Of a DNA stretch of 64,000 nt, positions 23,876 through 36,539 are shown one piece after another (position 1 is the first letter of the stretch; each line of letters begins with the position of its first letter). Made by a program: the position numbers and the translations under genes. The stretch covers positions 7,224,736 through 7,288,735 of the forward strand of contig JAJEKV010000032.1 of the NCBI GenBank assembly GCA_021234155.1, written 5' to 3'. This DNA comes from Isoetes taiwanensis. Lineage: Eukaryota; Streptophyta; Lycopodiopsida; Isoetales; Isoetaceae. Under the pieces are notes generated by a model that was not told the origin of the DNA, did not search any database, and saw only the letters and a program-made list of their open reading frames with translations.

Positions 23876-25262
23876 TCATTTATAGCCCAATGCAAACTCC
23901 AATGGATCAGCTTGCACTATATGAAACACAGTCTCGAGCTCATCTAAGTCCAGAGGAGTGTGGACCATGAATTGCAGCATAATCTCTGAAGTTATATCAA
24001 AATGTTCCTCCCATTTGGCAGCAAAATGAATCTTCAGATCATTCCACCACCACAGGTCTTCATACTTCAGGATAACCCCAATAGCTGTCTGAGCCCAGAT
24101 GTGCTGCTTCAAAGTTACCATTTTAGCTTTGATCTGACCCCTTGTCCACTGCTCAAAAGTCGGCTTCGGGTCATATCTCCCCCGCCCAGGAGGGATGACC
24201 ATATCATAGTGTTCCGTTACAAAATCTGTCATTGTCAACATCAGCATCAGTAATAGACAATTTAAAAAAAGCATAGAAACCATGGTAATTCCCAAGCGAT
24301 TCCCAATTTTTGTCATATGCGGAACCCTTGCATCTTCTATGAGCTATGGCAGTCTCGACCAACAAGGATTGAAAACAAGCTTAAGCCAATTTAGGCTAAA
24401 AGTTTTCTGATCATGCAGGATTCTGTTACGATGTTTCCAAATAGACCAAAGGGCCAGGGTTCTCAAAGTGCCACAGAAGGTACTTGGAAAATACAAAAAG
24501 ACAAAGAATTCCTGAGGTGAAGAGCCAAGAGTGGCAGTACAGATATTTTGAGCCCAAACCCAAAAGGGGAGAAGTCGACGGCATTGGAAAACATGCAGAT
24601 TGGACTCAGGGAGTTAACAGCCCAAAGGGCAGATATTAGAATAAGTTGCTTTATATTTGGCTAGTCTATCATTGGTGGACAAACTCTGATTCAATAGCAG
24701 CCATCTGAACAGGAGAATCTTTTTAGCACAATAGGCCTGCCAACCATCAACAATTATCTTTACTGCCTCCTGCTGTGTACACCCCCATTTTGTAACGACC
24801 TTGAGATCAGAGGGGTGAATAATCATTCTATAAATTCTGGATGCACTGTAGTTCTTCTTCCCCTCACAGCTCCATGAAATAGAGTCAGATGAGTCTTCCC
24901 AATTGCTCAAGAACTGAGAAATTGAGGAAAATATCTTCTTGTTTACCTGAGAACTACTAATTCTTGTTGTCATTTCCTGCCAGGTAAGCCATCTTCCATT
25001 ACATCTAAGGTCAGCAATGGTTTTAAAACCTGCATTTTGAATGTTTGAGGGTTAAACAGCCTGCCTCTGTGGGATGCAAATTATGATGCCAAAAGAAATG
25101 AAAATTTGAGCTTACCTTCTGGAGGTCATCTGCATGAAAACAGTGAGAGGCTTCATTCCAGGCCTTTAAAAGTCGCCTCATAATGGAAGAAGTATGGGAA
25201 CCTGCTGTTAATTTGTAAAAAGCCGAGTCTGGAAGCTGATGGTGAATTGAATTGCTTCCCAC
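23876..25262 (-). pseudogene. LINE ORF2 C-terminal region with RT zinc-binding domain
   Basis: 25262-25023 and 24973-24614 follow the thumb. The second contains the zf-RVT pattern (ARIYRMI..., KKILLFRWLLLNQSLSTNDRL, NICPLGC). After a frame change, 24316-23876 is an alpha-rich tail (WTRGQIKAKMVTLKQHIWA, CDS end at 23876) leading to the poly(A) tail at 23653. Confidence 0.75.
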
Positions 25263-25280
25263 TGGTTTAGATTGCTGAAT

Positions 25281-27048
25281 CTAGTACCTTATGAAAGACA
25301 TAGCAGGAGAGTTATGAGGGAAGCATAGAGCATGCCATATTAACTTTGCTGCTAGGGCCTGTGCTTGCCTGAAGAGATCTTTACAGCCAAGGCTAGCAGA
25401 ATCCTTTGGGGTAGTAAGATTCAGCCAAGCAACCTTGTAATCACCCTGCCAAATGAACTTTCTAATGGCAGACTCAATTTCTCCATAAGTTGCCTTGTCT
25501 GCCACAATTGCAGATGAGAAATAGATATGTGTGCTGGCAATTACTGTGTTAGCAATTTCCACTCTTCCTGCCAAAGAAAGAGAGGCAGGATACATCATGA
25601 ATTTCCTCTTGATTTTGTTCGTGATTGAAGACCAAAGGCCATGCAGACTCATATCAGGTGCAAGAGGAAGTCCCAGCAACTTGGTGGCCATATTTTTCTC
25701 CAGAATTGGTATGTCTGCTATTGAAGTCTCAGTGGAGTTCAAAAGAATAGTGCATTTAGATCTATTAAGCAGCACACCCGAGGCTTTGCCAAAGGTCTCC
25801 ATAGCAGATAAAAAGGTGAAGATACTTTTTCCATCATCTTCTAAAAAAACAAATGTATCATCAGCATACTGCATCAAAGAGAGAGACTTACTGTCATTTG
25901 GCATCTGAAGGCACGAGACTTACTGTCATTTGGCATCTGAAGGCACTTAATTTGTCCAGTCTGTTGGAGTTTGATTGTAACCTTGGTCACCATCTCAGCA
26001 ACAATAAGGAACAGGTAAGGGGCAAGGGGGCACCCCTGCCTAACTCCTCTTTTGCAAGGAAAAAAAGGGAAGGGGCAGCCATTGACCAAGACTGCAGATC
26101 TAGCATCTTTATTGAAAGCATAGACCAGATTAATTACCTTCTGTGAGAAACCAAGAAACTCCATGGCCTTATACAAGAAATCCCAATTTATGGTGTCAAA
26201 GGCCCCTTTGAAGTCAAGCTTTAAAAGCATGCAATTCTGCTTGGAGAGTTTGTTCCAGTGTAAACCTTCATATGCACCAACGAAATGATCAAGAATGCTC
26301 CTAGCAGGGATAAAGGCAGTCTGGAGGGGACTGATAACTCTTTCCAGAATAGGCTTGAGCCTATTAGCTAACAATTTAGCCAAAACTTTGTAGGTGGTAT
26401 TGGTCAAAGAAATAGGCCTCCAACCAGAGAAGCCTACAGGTTGATCCACCTTAGGAACCAAGGCAATAAGACCAGCATTAACTGCAGGGTGTAGACTATC
26501 CACCAGCCAAGCCCCTTGTATAAAAGTTGTTATGTCATCTTGCATAACATCCCAAAATTCCCTGAAAAATTCTGGGGAAAAGCCATCTGGTCCTGGACTT
26601 TTTCCAGAAGCCATAGAGTTCAGGGTGAGGAGAATTTCCTGCTTTTGTGGAACAGCCACAAGGAACTCATTGTTAACTGATGGAGAGTCAGAGTCAATCA
26701 GGTTGAAAAAATTCTCGATGTCAAACTGATTAGATGGCTGCTTATCAAACACTCCTGATATTTCTGAACAAAAAAGCTTTGAATCCCTTGACGACCTTGA
26801 ATTATATTCCTTTGCTCATCCTGGACTGTGATGATACTATTATTAATGACCCGACTTTTGGAAGCTCTAAAGGAAAAGGAGGAGCTACTTTTGTCCATTA
26901 AGTTAACATACTGGCATTTGCTTCTGATAGCTAAGGATTGAGCCTCCATTTCCTCAACATGCTTGACTTTGATTTCCAATTGATCCTCCTGATCCTGCAG
27001 GGACTGATTGTCTTTATCAAGAAATAAAAGTTCCCTTACTTTTTTCAT
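25281..27048 (-). pseudogene. LINE ORF2 reverse transcriptase
   Basis: 27048-26698 is the linker region with a coiled segment. 26752-25874 carries ASGKSPGPDGFSPEFFREF, ISLTNTTYKVLAKLLANRL, LLKLDFKGAFDTINWDFL (first catalytic Asp) and RGVRQGCPLAPYLFL. The frame is then thrown off by a 32-bp tandem duplication (25883-25946). The next frame, 25904-25281, resumes with MQYADDTFVF (intact YADD catalytic box) and the thumb. Apart from the duplication, this region is uninterrupted. Confidence 0.9.
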
Positions 27049-27163
27049 CTGAGCATAAATTTCATTTTTTTATTTTTTCTTCTCTTCTGCCCAATCCTTC
27101 CCCCATTTCTTGATCCAGTCTTTCAAAGTTTTTAGCTTCTGCACAAACCCAGTCATTGACCTA

Positions 27164-27959
27164 CTATTTCCGAAGAGATATATAGTATTCCTTTAATTGA
27201 GAGCAAAATTGCTCAACTTGTAAAAGTTGAACATTGAACTTAAAAGGAGTACTTACCTTGTCAGCACGGGAGGTATATGTCAGTGACTCCAAGACCTGAG
27301 GAAAGTGATCAGAGATGGAGTTGCTGCAATCAGACTTAATGAGCACTTGATCCCAAAGATCTAAGCCTGTTGAGAAGGTATAAAATCTGTCCAACAAACA
27401 GAAAGTTCTTTCAGGCCCCTTTCTTTTATTGCTCCAAGAATAGGTGGCTGAGAAGGAAGGGGAGTGATATACAAATGTACCAACCAGTTTATCTGATTCA
27501 CATCCCCTATTTTTGATCCCAAAGGGGAGTGTTATTGAAGTCTCCTGCTAAAAGCCAATTCTGAACCTGTTTTTGCTTCTCGATCCAACTCCTCATTTCC
27601 TTCCATTGCATTTCCCTCTCATGAGGTTCAGTCAAGGCATACACATTGATAATTCCAACAGGATAACCTTTAATTTCCAGAAAGCTAACAGACCATCTAC
27701 CCAAAGGGGCCACATAAGAACCAGAAGAGGGAAAACCTTTCCAAATTGTGCAAATTCCCCCTTTTGTGCCATTGGCAGCAGCCCAGGTGGAGCCACTCCC
27801 TGGACAGATCCAATCCCCTAATTTTGAAGATTCAAAAAAGGGGAGTCTATGCTCCTGCAACAAAATGATGTCAGCCTTCATTTCTTGGATTGCTATAAAA
27901 GCCCTTTTTCTCTTTAAAGGACCCTTTATGCCCCTTAGATTCCAACAAACAATCTTCAT
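27164..27959 (-). pseudogene. LINE ORF2 start: AP endonuclease
   Basis: Starts MKIVCWNLRGIKGPLKRKRA at 27959. The metal-binding Glu is in LLQEHRLPFF, and GDFNNTPLWDQK ends the first open frame (27507). A second frame at 27397-27164 gives MLDRFYTFSTGLDLWD and ISDHFPQVL, the C-terminal SDH motif. One frameshift separates them around 27500. Closely related to the endonuclease at 15677. Confidence 0.88.
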
Positions 27960-28635
27960 AAAGATTTATTCCTAGTATTAGAGGCAGGCCCATCTAAATT
28001 AAAGAGGACCACTTTCTTATGTTTTTTCCTGGATGTCTGTGGAGTATAAAACTCGTCAACTCCAGGCTGTGAAGGGGATGGCATAATGAGATCATTAGTA
28101 GGAAAAATCTCCTCGAGAGTGTTATTCTCAATAGCATCCAAACTCTGATGGCCCTGAGTACCCTAATCTGACTTAAAGTCTGTCTCTTGTGCAATTGAAA
28201 TGTTACTTAAAGGGGAAGGCACAATTTGACTGGGGGATTCAGGCTATTGCTTTAGCAGCTCACCAGAATCTCCCTGCTTATCAATATCATGGACCAAAGA
28301 CACTGGCTGTTGCTTATGAAGCTCACCAGTTCTTTCCAATTGAGGTTCACCTAGACTAGGGAAGAGGTTTTGGACAGGGAGGCCTGAGACTTTATGTGAA
28401 CATTCACCTTTCTCCAGAGCAGGAGAAGGAGAATTAGGTGATGTTGCCCTCCCCATTGATGGCTCCCTGATAGTGATTCCCCTATTCAGGACTTTGACAC
28501 TCCCAGAAGGATCTTCAGATTTTCTGATCCAAGTCATCTTCCCTTTTTTTCTGGGTCAGCAATGCTTGCTCATCTTTTTCTCGTTCCTCACACTGCTATT
28601 TATATTTTGCTTCCTAGAAGCCGGTGAAGGTTTTT

Positions 28636-29426
28636 TTACGGGGTAATCCACTGATTAGGAGGCTCCGAATTCACTTTCCTATCCACAAACCCTTTGCAAA
28701 CTCCCCCACTGTGTAATCTGATACCACATGTACTGCAGGGGGTGGGAATTTCTCGCTGCTGCAAAGGGAGGCATTTTTGTAGACCAAAATAGTCACAGTA
28801 CTCAATTCGCCCAGGAATTGGCTTAAGAAGGTTCAATTGAGCCCAAACCCGCGGGGGCTGGTCCGGCATGGTCTCTCCATACCAATAAAGTCCCCCAACT
28901 CCTGAAACAATTTTTTCAAGATTTCCTCACTCCAGTAAATTGGGCTCAGGCCTTGAACCGAGGTCCATGCAGGGTGAAAAAGTTGCTTTATATCCTGGGG
29001 ATCAAAGGCCGGATACCATCTCTGAAAGAAAATTTGGGTATTGGCTCTTGTGATCGTGCCCTGCTTGAGCAGCATTTTGACAGAAATCTCATTTCCGCAC
29101 TCCACAATGAAGAAGGGGAAATCAAGCCAGTAAATTTTTGAAATTGAAACATTATCAATTAATTTCTCAAGCTCGGCTCTTATCATCGGGAGCTTCACTC
29201 CCTCATGTCTAACACAGCCAATCACTGCTCGATTGACCTTTTGCTTTAATCTAGCTTCCACAAATGGGTTTTTTAAGATTTTACCGTGGAAAATATGTTT
29301 TGTCCTTTGTTTAACAATCCCGGCCTCCTCTTCTTGCAAATTGTTCAGATGCTCCAGAATTGGTTTTACAATGTTCTGCTGCCTCTGAACAGCTCCCATC
29401 CCCAACTGCTGCCTTGTCGCCACCAT
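28636..29426 (-). pseudogene. LINE ORF1: DUF4283-like domain and CCHC zinc knuckle
   Basis: From the Met at 29426 the first 190 residues contain a segment with the layout of the plant LINE DUF4283 domain (VRHEGVKLPMIRAELEKLI, then a WLDFPFFIVE strand, FQRWYPAFDPQ, then WTSVQGLSPIYWSEEILKKL). After a frame change near 28860 it continues into CSTCGIRLHSGGVC, a perfect CX2CX4HX4C zinc knuckle (about 28680-28720). This is the RNA-binding chaperone-like protein of plant L1 elements. A low-complexity tail continues at 28537-28244 and 28141-27956 before ORF2. Confidence 0.8.
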
Positions 29427-30379
29427 GTCTGCACTCGCCTTCTCCGATTATGGGTCTGATAGATACGTGAAGAAATCGCCAAAAGACACCAGATGATTGG
29501 AATTCCTTTCAGCTTCCTTTTCCTTCCTCACCACTTTGCCACCATCAATACTGCCTGCTATATTCTGTCCTTTTGCAGAGCCCAAATCCATTAATATTTG
29601 TACCAGTTTCTTCTTTTTGATGTCTGATATGACAGACATGCCAATCACAGTAAACCCAAAAGACACCAGTGGCAGCAGCGTTCCTGTCCCCAACAAACTC
29701 GCCTAACCAAGACTCCTCTGCAAGAATTGGATTTTCAAGGGTAGTAGAGAAAATTGAAGTGAAAAGATGATTAGGGAAAAATTGCTGCATCATCAATGAG
29801 TTCCACAACTCATCAGGCCCTCCTTGAAGCCAGCCACATGATTATCAATCCCCTTGAATCGGAATTTCAAACACCCTCATCATGGCGCTCTCCCCTCGCG
29901 CTCAGTAAAATTCGGAGCGCCACCGCCAACCGCCATCTCCATAGGGTTAATTTTACTAAATCCAACATAGTGCGAACATAATTTTTGTTAACATTTTTAT
30001 TTAAAAAAGTTAACTGACACTTAACTGAAATTCGTAACCCAAACTTTTACTCAAAAAATAAATTTGTCCTAACTTAAAGGTGGGAACATAGTGCGAACAT
30101 AATTTCCGTTAACATTTTCATTAAAAAAAAAGTATGTGACACTTAACTAAAATTCTTAACCCAATGCTAACTTAATTAGTGGTGCAAACGAAACTTGTGC
30201 TAAAAATTAAAATTTATCTTAACTTAACGGTGGGTGCGAAGGTACCCTTAATCCTATAGAAATTCCTTATGTGAGTGTAAATAAGCTAGAGTTTCTTGTG
30301 AATGTCATATCATTAGATATTTCCTTTGTGACTGTATATAAACGGCGGCTTCCCGTGGATGTTAAAATTTAATTCAACA

Positions 30380-33300
30380 CTAGTAAACGTGTGCCCGGCG
30401 TTGCCGGGCTAATGTTAACGTGTTCATGTAGTAAACGTGTATCCAACATTGTCGTGGTAATGTGGGAGTTTCTGCATTTTTACCTTTCTTTAATGTAGGC
30501 GTGTTACTCTTCTGATAAATCATATGTGATGTTGGATGTTGTTATAGTGCCACAACTTGATGTCTGCACACTTAGAAGCATTTAAACACATCAACATGCT
30601 TGATATCCTAAAAATTTGACCAAATGACACTTTCCATAGCTTTTATTGGAGTCTAAGATTAGACATAATTTGAGGTTTTTGTTTGGACTTATAGCATAGG
30701 CTCAATAAGCTTAAGCCTATAAACCTGTTATCAAGATGCTGAAGATGTTCTTTAGCTCGACTTGCATGATAACAAAGGCCTAACTAATTGGAATCCATCA
30801 CCTTTCAATTATTAACATGTTTGGGCCAATTCTTTTGGAGGAGAAGCATTTGCCCGTATGAAATGTTTTATAACATGTGAATCTTGTTTGAAACAAAATG
30901 CACAATGTTCTTCCATCGGCCATTAATACCTAGCAAGCTAATAATGGAACATAGTAGGCAAGGAAGGGAAATGGACATATTGGGCAAGTAGGGGACTTCA
31001 CATTGCTCCCGCTTTTATTCAAAAAGTCGACAGGTTTTATGGAGACAATTATTGATGCAATTAATAACATGCCAATGAATTATATGAAGATTTACAATTG
31101 TGCAGCAGTGCATTTACAATAGATTATTCTTGTTCTAGTGGATAATTTTGGTTGTGTATATGCAATTTATTTGATTTTCTTATGCTTGTTTTAGTGGATT
31201 ATGCAACCTATCACTAAATTATGACTATCCAGTTGTACAATTAATGATTAAAAGAACATCGAGAAAGATAATGGGAATAAAAACACTATACAACAATTTA
31301 TTGTGATAGTGGAATCCATAGCAGTGGAATTCGTAACTTTGTAATGTCCTAATTCTATTGAATTTGACCAGTAGTAATACTAAGGGCAAAATGTCCTTTA
31401 ATTCTTTTGGCAATACTTGAATTCTCTTGTACGGGTTTGTGATCCTTATTGCAAAACATAAACCAATGGAAAAGCCTTTTATGGTAGGGTTTGTAATCTT
31501 TGTTGCAAAACATAAACCAACCAAAAATGTTTTATGGTAGAGAAAACCTATGGAACACTTCAACCTAACTAATCTCTTCTAGCCTAAAGATTTTTCTCTA
31601 TTTGTACAGGTTCTTTGGAAGGTGCTTCTGGATGAAGGCCTTTCCTGCAACGTTTATTCTCCAAATTCTGCAGCGGACAGTTTGACATTCAGTTTAGCTA
31701 TAATGGAGTTAGTATCCATGATATCATGAGGCTCATCATTGCTTTTTCCTTAGGCAGCATAGGTAATATGATTTACCAAAATAGCATGTAACTTAATAGT
31801 AGAGCCGTCAACACATTCTAACATGCTAATTCAACTTCATCATCTAGCTTCTATATAGTGAATTGTAAATGGAATTTTATCTTCCTCTTCACCATTGCAA
31901 CTTCTCTAAACTTTGCCAAGCTAGGATTTACTCCTTTAATGTAGAAAAAATATCTGATAACCAAGTCTCCAACATGGCACCCATTTTGTAAGAAAGAAAC
32001 ACATTCTCATTTCTACATGCTTAAAATTGTAGTTCATCCTCATTTGTACATGTATGTGGATTAGCCTTTTGAAAATTGAGAATGAAAGAGTAGAGGTACA
32101 CGTAGGAAAGGCACCATGAGGAAGAGCAAATGATAAGCAAAGACATTCCCTGTAAGAAATCCAATATAGTAGCCAAACCATAAACAAATAGATAAACAAA
32201 TAGGGGAAAATGTGCTACCTTAATAATATGCTCAAGCTTTCCCGTTTGATTATTAAAGCAGTATATCTTTCTGCATAAAGAGAGAAACGTCAAGCATGGT
32301 GCCTGCATAAAATGGGACAGGAGTTTATTATGAAAATTTGCCACAATATAGGAGCCAGGTCAGATCCATATCCCTGCAGATGCTAGATTAATTGGAGCAA
32401 TAAAAATTAAGCAAAAAAAATCCAAATGCTCTTAGATGCAGGAAGAAACATAAGAAAGATCGGCTATAGAAAGGTCGGTGCATGTCTTTTATTCTGATTC
32501 TTGCATATGCTATTGTTTTGCTCCAGTTACGCAAGTTACGTAGCCATATACGCAACTCCATCACCATATTGAACCTAACATTCCATCGCTATAAGGCCGA
32601 GCTCCCGAGAACGAAAATCAAAAGTCCCTAAATGATACAAGCTGGCGACATACACGGGAAAATCGGGGCCAGGCTATGGCGGGGGCGATTGAGTAATAAA
32701 TTTGAAAGCGAAACTATAACGGCGAGCTCGAAAAAAACGAAAGTCACAATCCCTAAATGATACAAAGCTGCTCACGTACCTTCTCCACGGAGAAAATGGG
32801 GGCTAGGCTATGGCGCTCATTTTCTACATTCAATCAAGGAAAAGCACAAACTGGAATCCGGATAGCGATAAGCGGCGTTTACTACCTAATGTAGAAATGC
32901 ACGCCGTCTCCAAGTTTCAAGCAAACACCTTGAACGCCGCAACGGCTTCAAGCTCCAAATTCCAATCCCTCTTATTGTTCGGCGGCATTGAACCCGGCTA
33001 GCCCATCTTCAATGCGGATCCATCGCCCGAGAAATCCCCTACTCAAATGTTCAAAAATTTCGTATGATTCTTTGCTACAATCTGCAAAAAATGGACATAA
33101 CTCGAGCCAAAAACCCTTCTCCGCAATCGCAAAACCCAAACCAAAACCGAAGTCATGGAAAGAGAATCCATCCGCAAACATCAAAGAACATATTTGCAAG
33201 AGAAAATAAAAGAGCTTCAAAATCGCTAAGAGATCAACGCCTTTGGGAAGAAACGGTAAGAATGGATGAAAAATATTACCTCAATCAACTGGCCGCTTTA

Positions 33301-33616
33301 ATCCGCTCACTCGGAGAGGGACGGTTTTTTGGACTTTCGAAGGGGTTTTTTGATGGGTGGGGAAATGAATGAAGGCGGAGGCATCTGCATCTGGGCATGG
33401 CGGGCATCCTGCCAGAATAATGATGGTCCGTTAGATTAGGACAAAAAAAAAAAGGAAAGAAAAAGGGAAAAAACGTGCATAATTTGGGGATTTCATTTTT
33501 TTCGCCGGATTTCAAATTTCTGATCACAAAATTTCGCTTTTTGGCCAGATTTCGATGTCCACCGGCGGCCGGAAAAAGGAGGACACACGCCCACCAACAC
33601 AATTTAAGTAAGTAGA
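30380..33616 (-). mobile_element. Non-autonomous Helitron A
   Basis: On the minus strand it starts TCTACTTACTTAAATTGTGT (33616 downward) and ends with a 7-bp stem hairpin GCCCGGC-AAC-GCCGGGC, nine bases, then CTAG at 30380. The bases beyond fit insertion between A and T: copy 1 of the segment has the uninterrupted site A9236/T9237, and here the A is at 30379. No Rep/helicase sequence was found, so it is non-autonomous. The interior has only short unsupported frames (for example 32810-33001 and 33064-33372) that may be captured host sequence. It abuts Helitron B without a gap. Confidence 0.88.
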
Positions 33617-36539
33617 CTAGTAAACATGTGCCCGGCGTTGCCGGGCTAATGTCCTAGCCTATATTTTTACTCAGCCATTAACGTCTATATTATGTGCAAC
33701 TTCCATCAATAGCACATCTTGATATCTGCAAGAATTTTGCTTCTGTTCATATAATGGAAACGTGTGCTCGGCATTGCCATGCTAATGCAGGCACTTCTGT
33801 ATTTACTTGTATTAAGATTTTGCCCTCAACAAATTTCCAACCAATATGGTCTTGTTCAATTTACTGACCTTAATGCTCTCAATCTGAATCACGGGCCTGG
33901 ACCAGATTACCTTACTATTAGCTTTCCCTTTATTTTATGAGTCGCCCCCGTTGGAAGGATTAAGGCTATACAGCCATTTTCCTTTTTCTTCTATATCATA
34001 ATGAAGCAACATTTCATATCAAGATTTAGAGTTGCAAATAGGTGGACTGGACTTATGTATACCTAGAAATAAGGATGGTTCTTTATCTAAGCTTCTCTTT
34101 AGTGCACTTTTAACAGCAAAAATCCTCAAACACAATTTAAAGAATAACTCATGTAAAACCAAGACAGAGGATGGCACGTGCAAATTCTCGCAATTCTTGC
34201 AATGTTTTGTCAAATAATTTAAAGTTCCTTTTCAGAAGGAAATAATCTAATTGTAAATCTTATTGTCCTTCACATAAAAATGCATATGAATTTGCATTTC
34301 AATACAATAGAAGATCTGGTGCAGAATAAACGTTGTGCAAAAACGAACTTCTTAAGTGGGTATAATTTGCAAACCAGAATAGCCATTCCATTCAGTAGAT
34401 AAGAATTGCAGGATGCCACTACTCAATTTCTATTTGCTTAAGATAAAATGCAACATTAGCCCAACAAACAAAGTTAAAAGATCCGTGAACTGTTGAAGAA
34501 GAAATGCCTCTATTTGCAGTTCCACAAAATTTGACAAAGACACATGTAATACAAATCTCTAGTGCATGGCACAACCAGAAGAACTGTGGACATATGTGGG
34601 CAAATTATTGGACATAGATTATGATCACCATAGCATGTAACACATATGTTCAACAACTTTGTGCTTGGTGCCTGGTCACAGCTTGTCAGATGGAAGCAAA
34701 AAGGTATCAGTTAGGAGTGCTTCAATCATACCAAATTCAACAACAATTGATAAAAGAAAAAGCACATTCACTGGAACAATTTAGTCCTTATCGAAAAAGA
34801 AATGTTGGATGACTGTTGCAGAAGATGAAATGTAAAAAAAAATAAAGAAACAGGTCTTGGAAACTTGCATACTATATTGCTTATGAGTTGTTTTGCACAT
34901 GCTGGTGGGAATCTGAAACCTGAGATTCAACATGAAGAAACATCATTTAGAAACAATCATTACTATTCACTATAAGAGAGGAATGAAACATCAGATTAAC
35001 ATTTGCAGAAACTCCATTGGGTCACCATAGAGAACATGCTTAAAATTATCAATGCTCTAAAACTTCGTGCCCCATGTCCATAACTTGCCGATGTGTAGTT
35101 ATCAGTTTAGAACAGATGTATAGTTATCAGCTTAGAATGTATGTGGTACTTGCAGTAACAAAGAATTTCATGACAAAAATATGTGCACAAAGAAACATGC
35201 TTGATCTTTTTATCAGAACAGAAAATTGGATGACTGTTGCAGAAAATGAAACATCTACAAATAGAGAGAAGCGAGTCCTTAAAACTTGCATACCATATGT
35301 TGATGTAAATGTTGATACCAATGCAACAAAATAAAAGGAAGGAAAGAAATATATAGACATAACAGAACCCATAGACTCATACCTAATCTTTCCATGAATC
35401 TATTTGCTCTCTATTTGCTCTTCCGTAAGCATGAATGATTCCCTTTGCAAAACTTGATCTGCTGCTAAGAAAAAGTTGCAATCGATCAAGTTTATATCTG
35501 AAAGATAAGAGATGAAAATATGGGCTACGAAAATTTTACCTGAAGCTCCAGCCAGTTGCAGCTCCAGCCCTTGCTATAAGGAGCATAGAAAAATATATCT
35601 GATGGTTGTGGCAATTCAGGACAGCTCATGAAGACGCTGAGATTTCCCTAAGATTTAAACCGGCCATAATCAAAAGCGAGATCCACGGCACCTGCAGCAT
35701 TTCAAAAAATCATATGATCATAATGCAAAGGGGATTTACATTATTTTCGTAGTAAGAAATTAGGGAAAGAAGGAACCGACACATTCTGGCATAAAAAAAT
35801 CCAAGCAAGTCTTGAACCTCTGAAAGAAAAGTCCAGCGATTTCTCCATCTCCAAGCTCCTGCGATTTAGTGAAATCACCAGATCCAAGCTCAGAAATCCA
35901 AGCTCAGAAATCTCGATTTTATAGTCAATACCTTGCCATAGAATTTTACAAATGATATTCCAAGTGATTTTACCCCTTTTTCTCTCCCAGATCTTAGTCC
36001 ACTGCACGACTTGAGGATAGGTTTAAGGAAAACCGGCATCAGCAGAAATGTTAGTAGAATGGCTATCCTAGATCCGACCGTGGCCGCTCCAAAGCTCCAC
36101 TGTAAAACCTAAACGTCACATTTAGAGGAGGGAATCGATCGGGATGAGTAGCTGAACCCAAATGGGATAATAATTAAAGGAAAATAATGTCCCCAAAATT
36201 ACCCCTGCTTGAGAAAAACCGTGGCATTCTTGAGCGTCTTTGTGCGCCTGCGCCTGAAGCTACTACGGCCTGCTTTGGCATTCTAAGATGGTGGAAGAAA
36301 ACAGAGGAGGAGAGTCGTGGAAGAAAGGGAAGGCCGGATTTTGAGTGTATAACCTAAAATTATAACCTAACGCTTACATAACGCCTTTAAGAGAAAAATA
36401 AAAAAAAATGGTAATGAAAATTACCTTGCCGGATTTACGTTTTCGGATTCCAAAATTTCGCTTTTTGGCCGGATTTGGATGTCCACCGGCGGCCGGAAAA
36501 AAGAGGACACACCCCCAAAACACAATTTAAGTAAGTAGA
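33617..36539 (-). mobile_element. Non-autonomous Helitron B, head-to-tail with A
   Basis: Same family as A: minus-strand 5' end TCTACTTACTTAAATTGTGT (36539 downward), with the shared CCGGCGGCCGG segment near 36487 and 33558. The 3' end is the same hairpin and CTAG at 33617, immediately joined to the TC of Helitron A. The flanking T is at 36540. The interior differs from A over most of its length and has no convincing gene. A short frame at 35741-36007 is near a CT-rich area and is not assigned. Confidence 0.85.

Larger units (their letters stand above)
23636..29945 (-). mobile_element. Near-full-length L1-type LINE inserted in the Harbinger element
   Basis: A 16-T run at 23638-23653 is the poly(A) tail of a minus-strand LINE, and the 5' end lies near 29945. 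A perfect 14-bp target-site duplication GTTAATTTTACTAA flanks it (23622-23635 and 29946-29959). The element is 6.3 kb and holds ORF1 (DUF4283-like and zinc knuckle) and ORF2 (endonuclease, reverse transcriptase, zinc-binding C-terminus). Several frameshifts and a 32-bp tandem duplication in the RT make this copy inactive. Confidence 0.92.
23305..30247. mobile_element. PIF/Harbinger-type element (MITE ~0.6 kb) split by a LINE
   Basis: Terminal inverted repeats are GGGTGCCTTCGCACCCGCGG on the left (from 23305) and GGGTACCTTCGCACCCACCG read inward from 30247. Similarity continues for about 20 more bases (GTTAAGTTAA-rich). A TTA duplication flanks it (23302-23304 and 30248-30250). The paralogous site at 9085-9087 carries a single TTA and no element, proving the boundaries. 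TTA duplication and GGG-starting ends are typical of PIF/Harbinger. Without the LINE the element is about 0.6 kb, with an internal direct repeat (ACATAGTGCGAACATAATTT at 29965 and 30087), and it encodes nothing. Confidence 0.85.

Noticed and set aside
31225-32344. Hydrophobic minus-strand frames as membrane protein genes
   Set aside because: AT-rich, Phe/Leu/Ile-biased readings inside a Helitron, with no start context or conserved partner.
30380-36539. Autonomous Helitron with Rep/helicase
   Set aside because: No HUH motif or helicase blocks in any frame I read; only short AT-rich frames.
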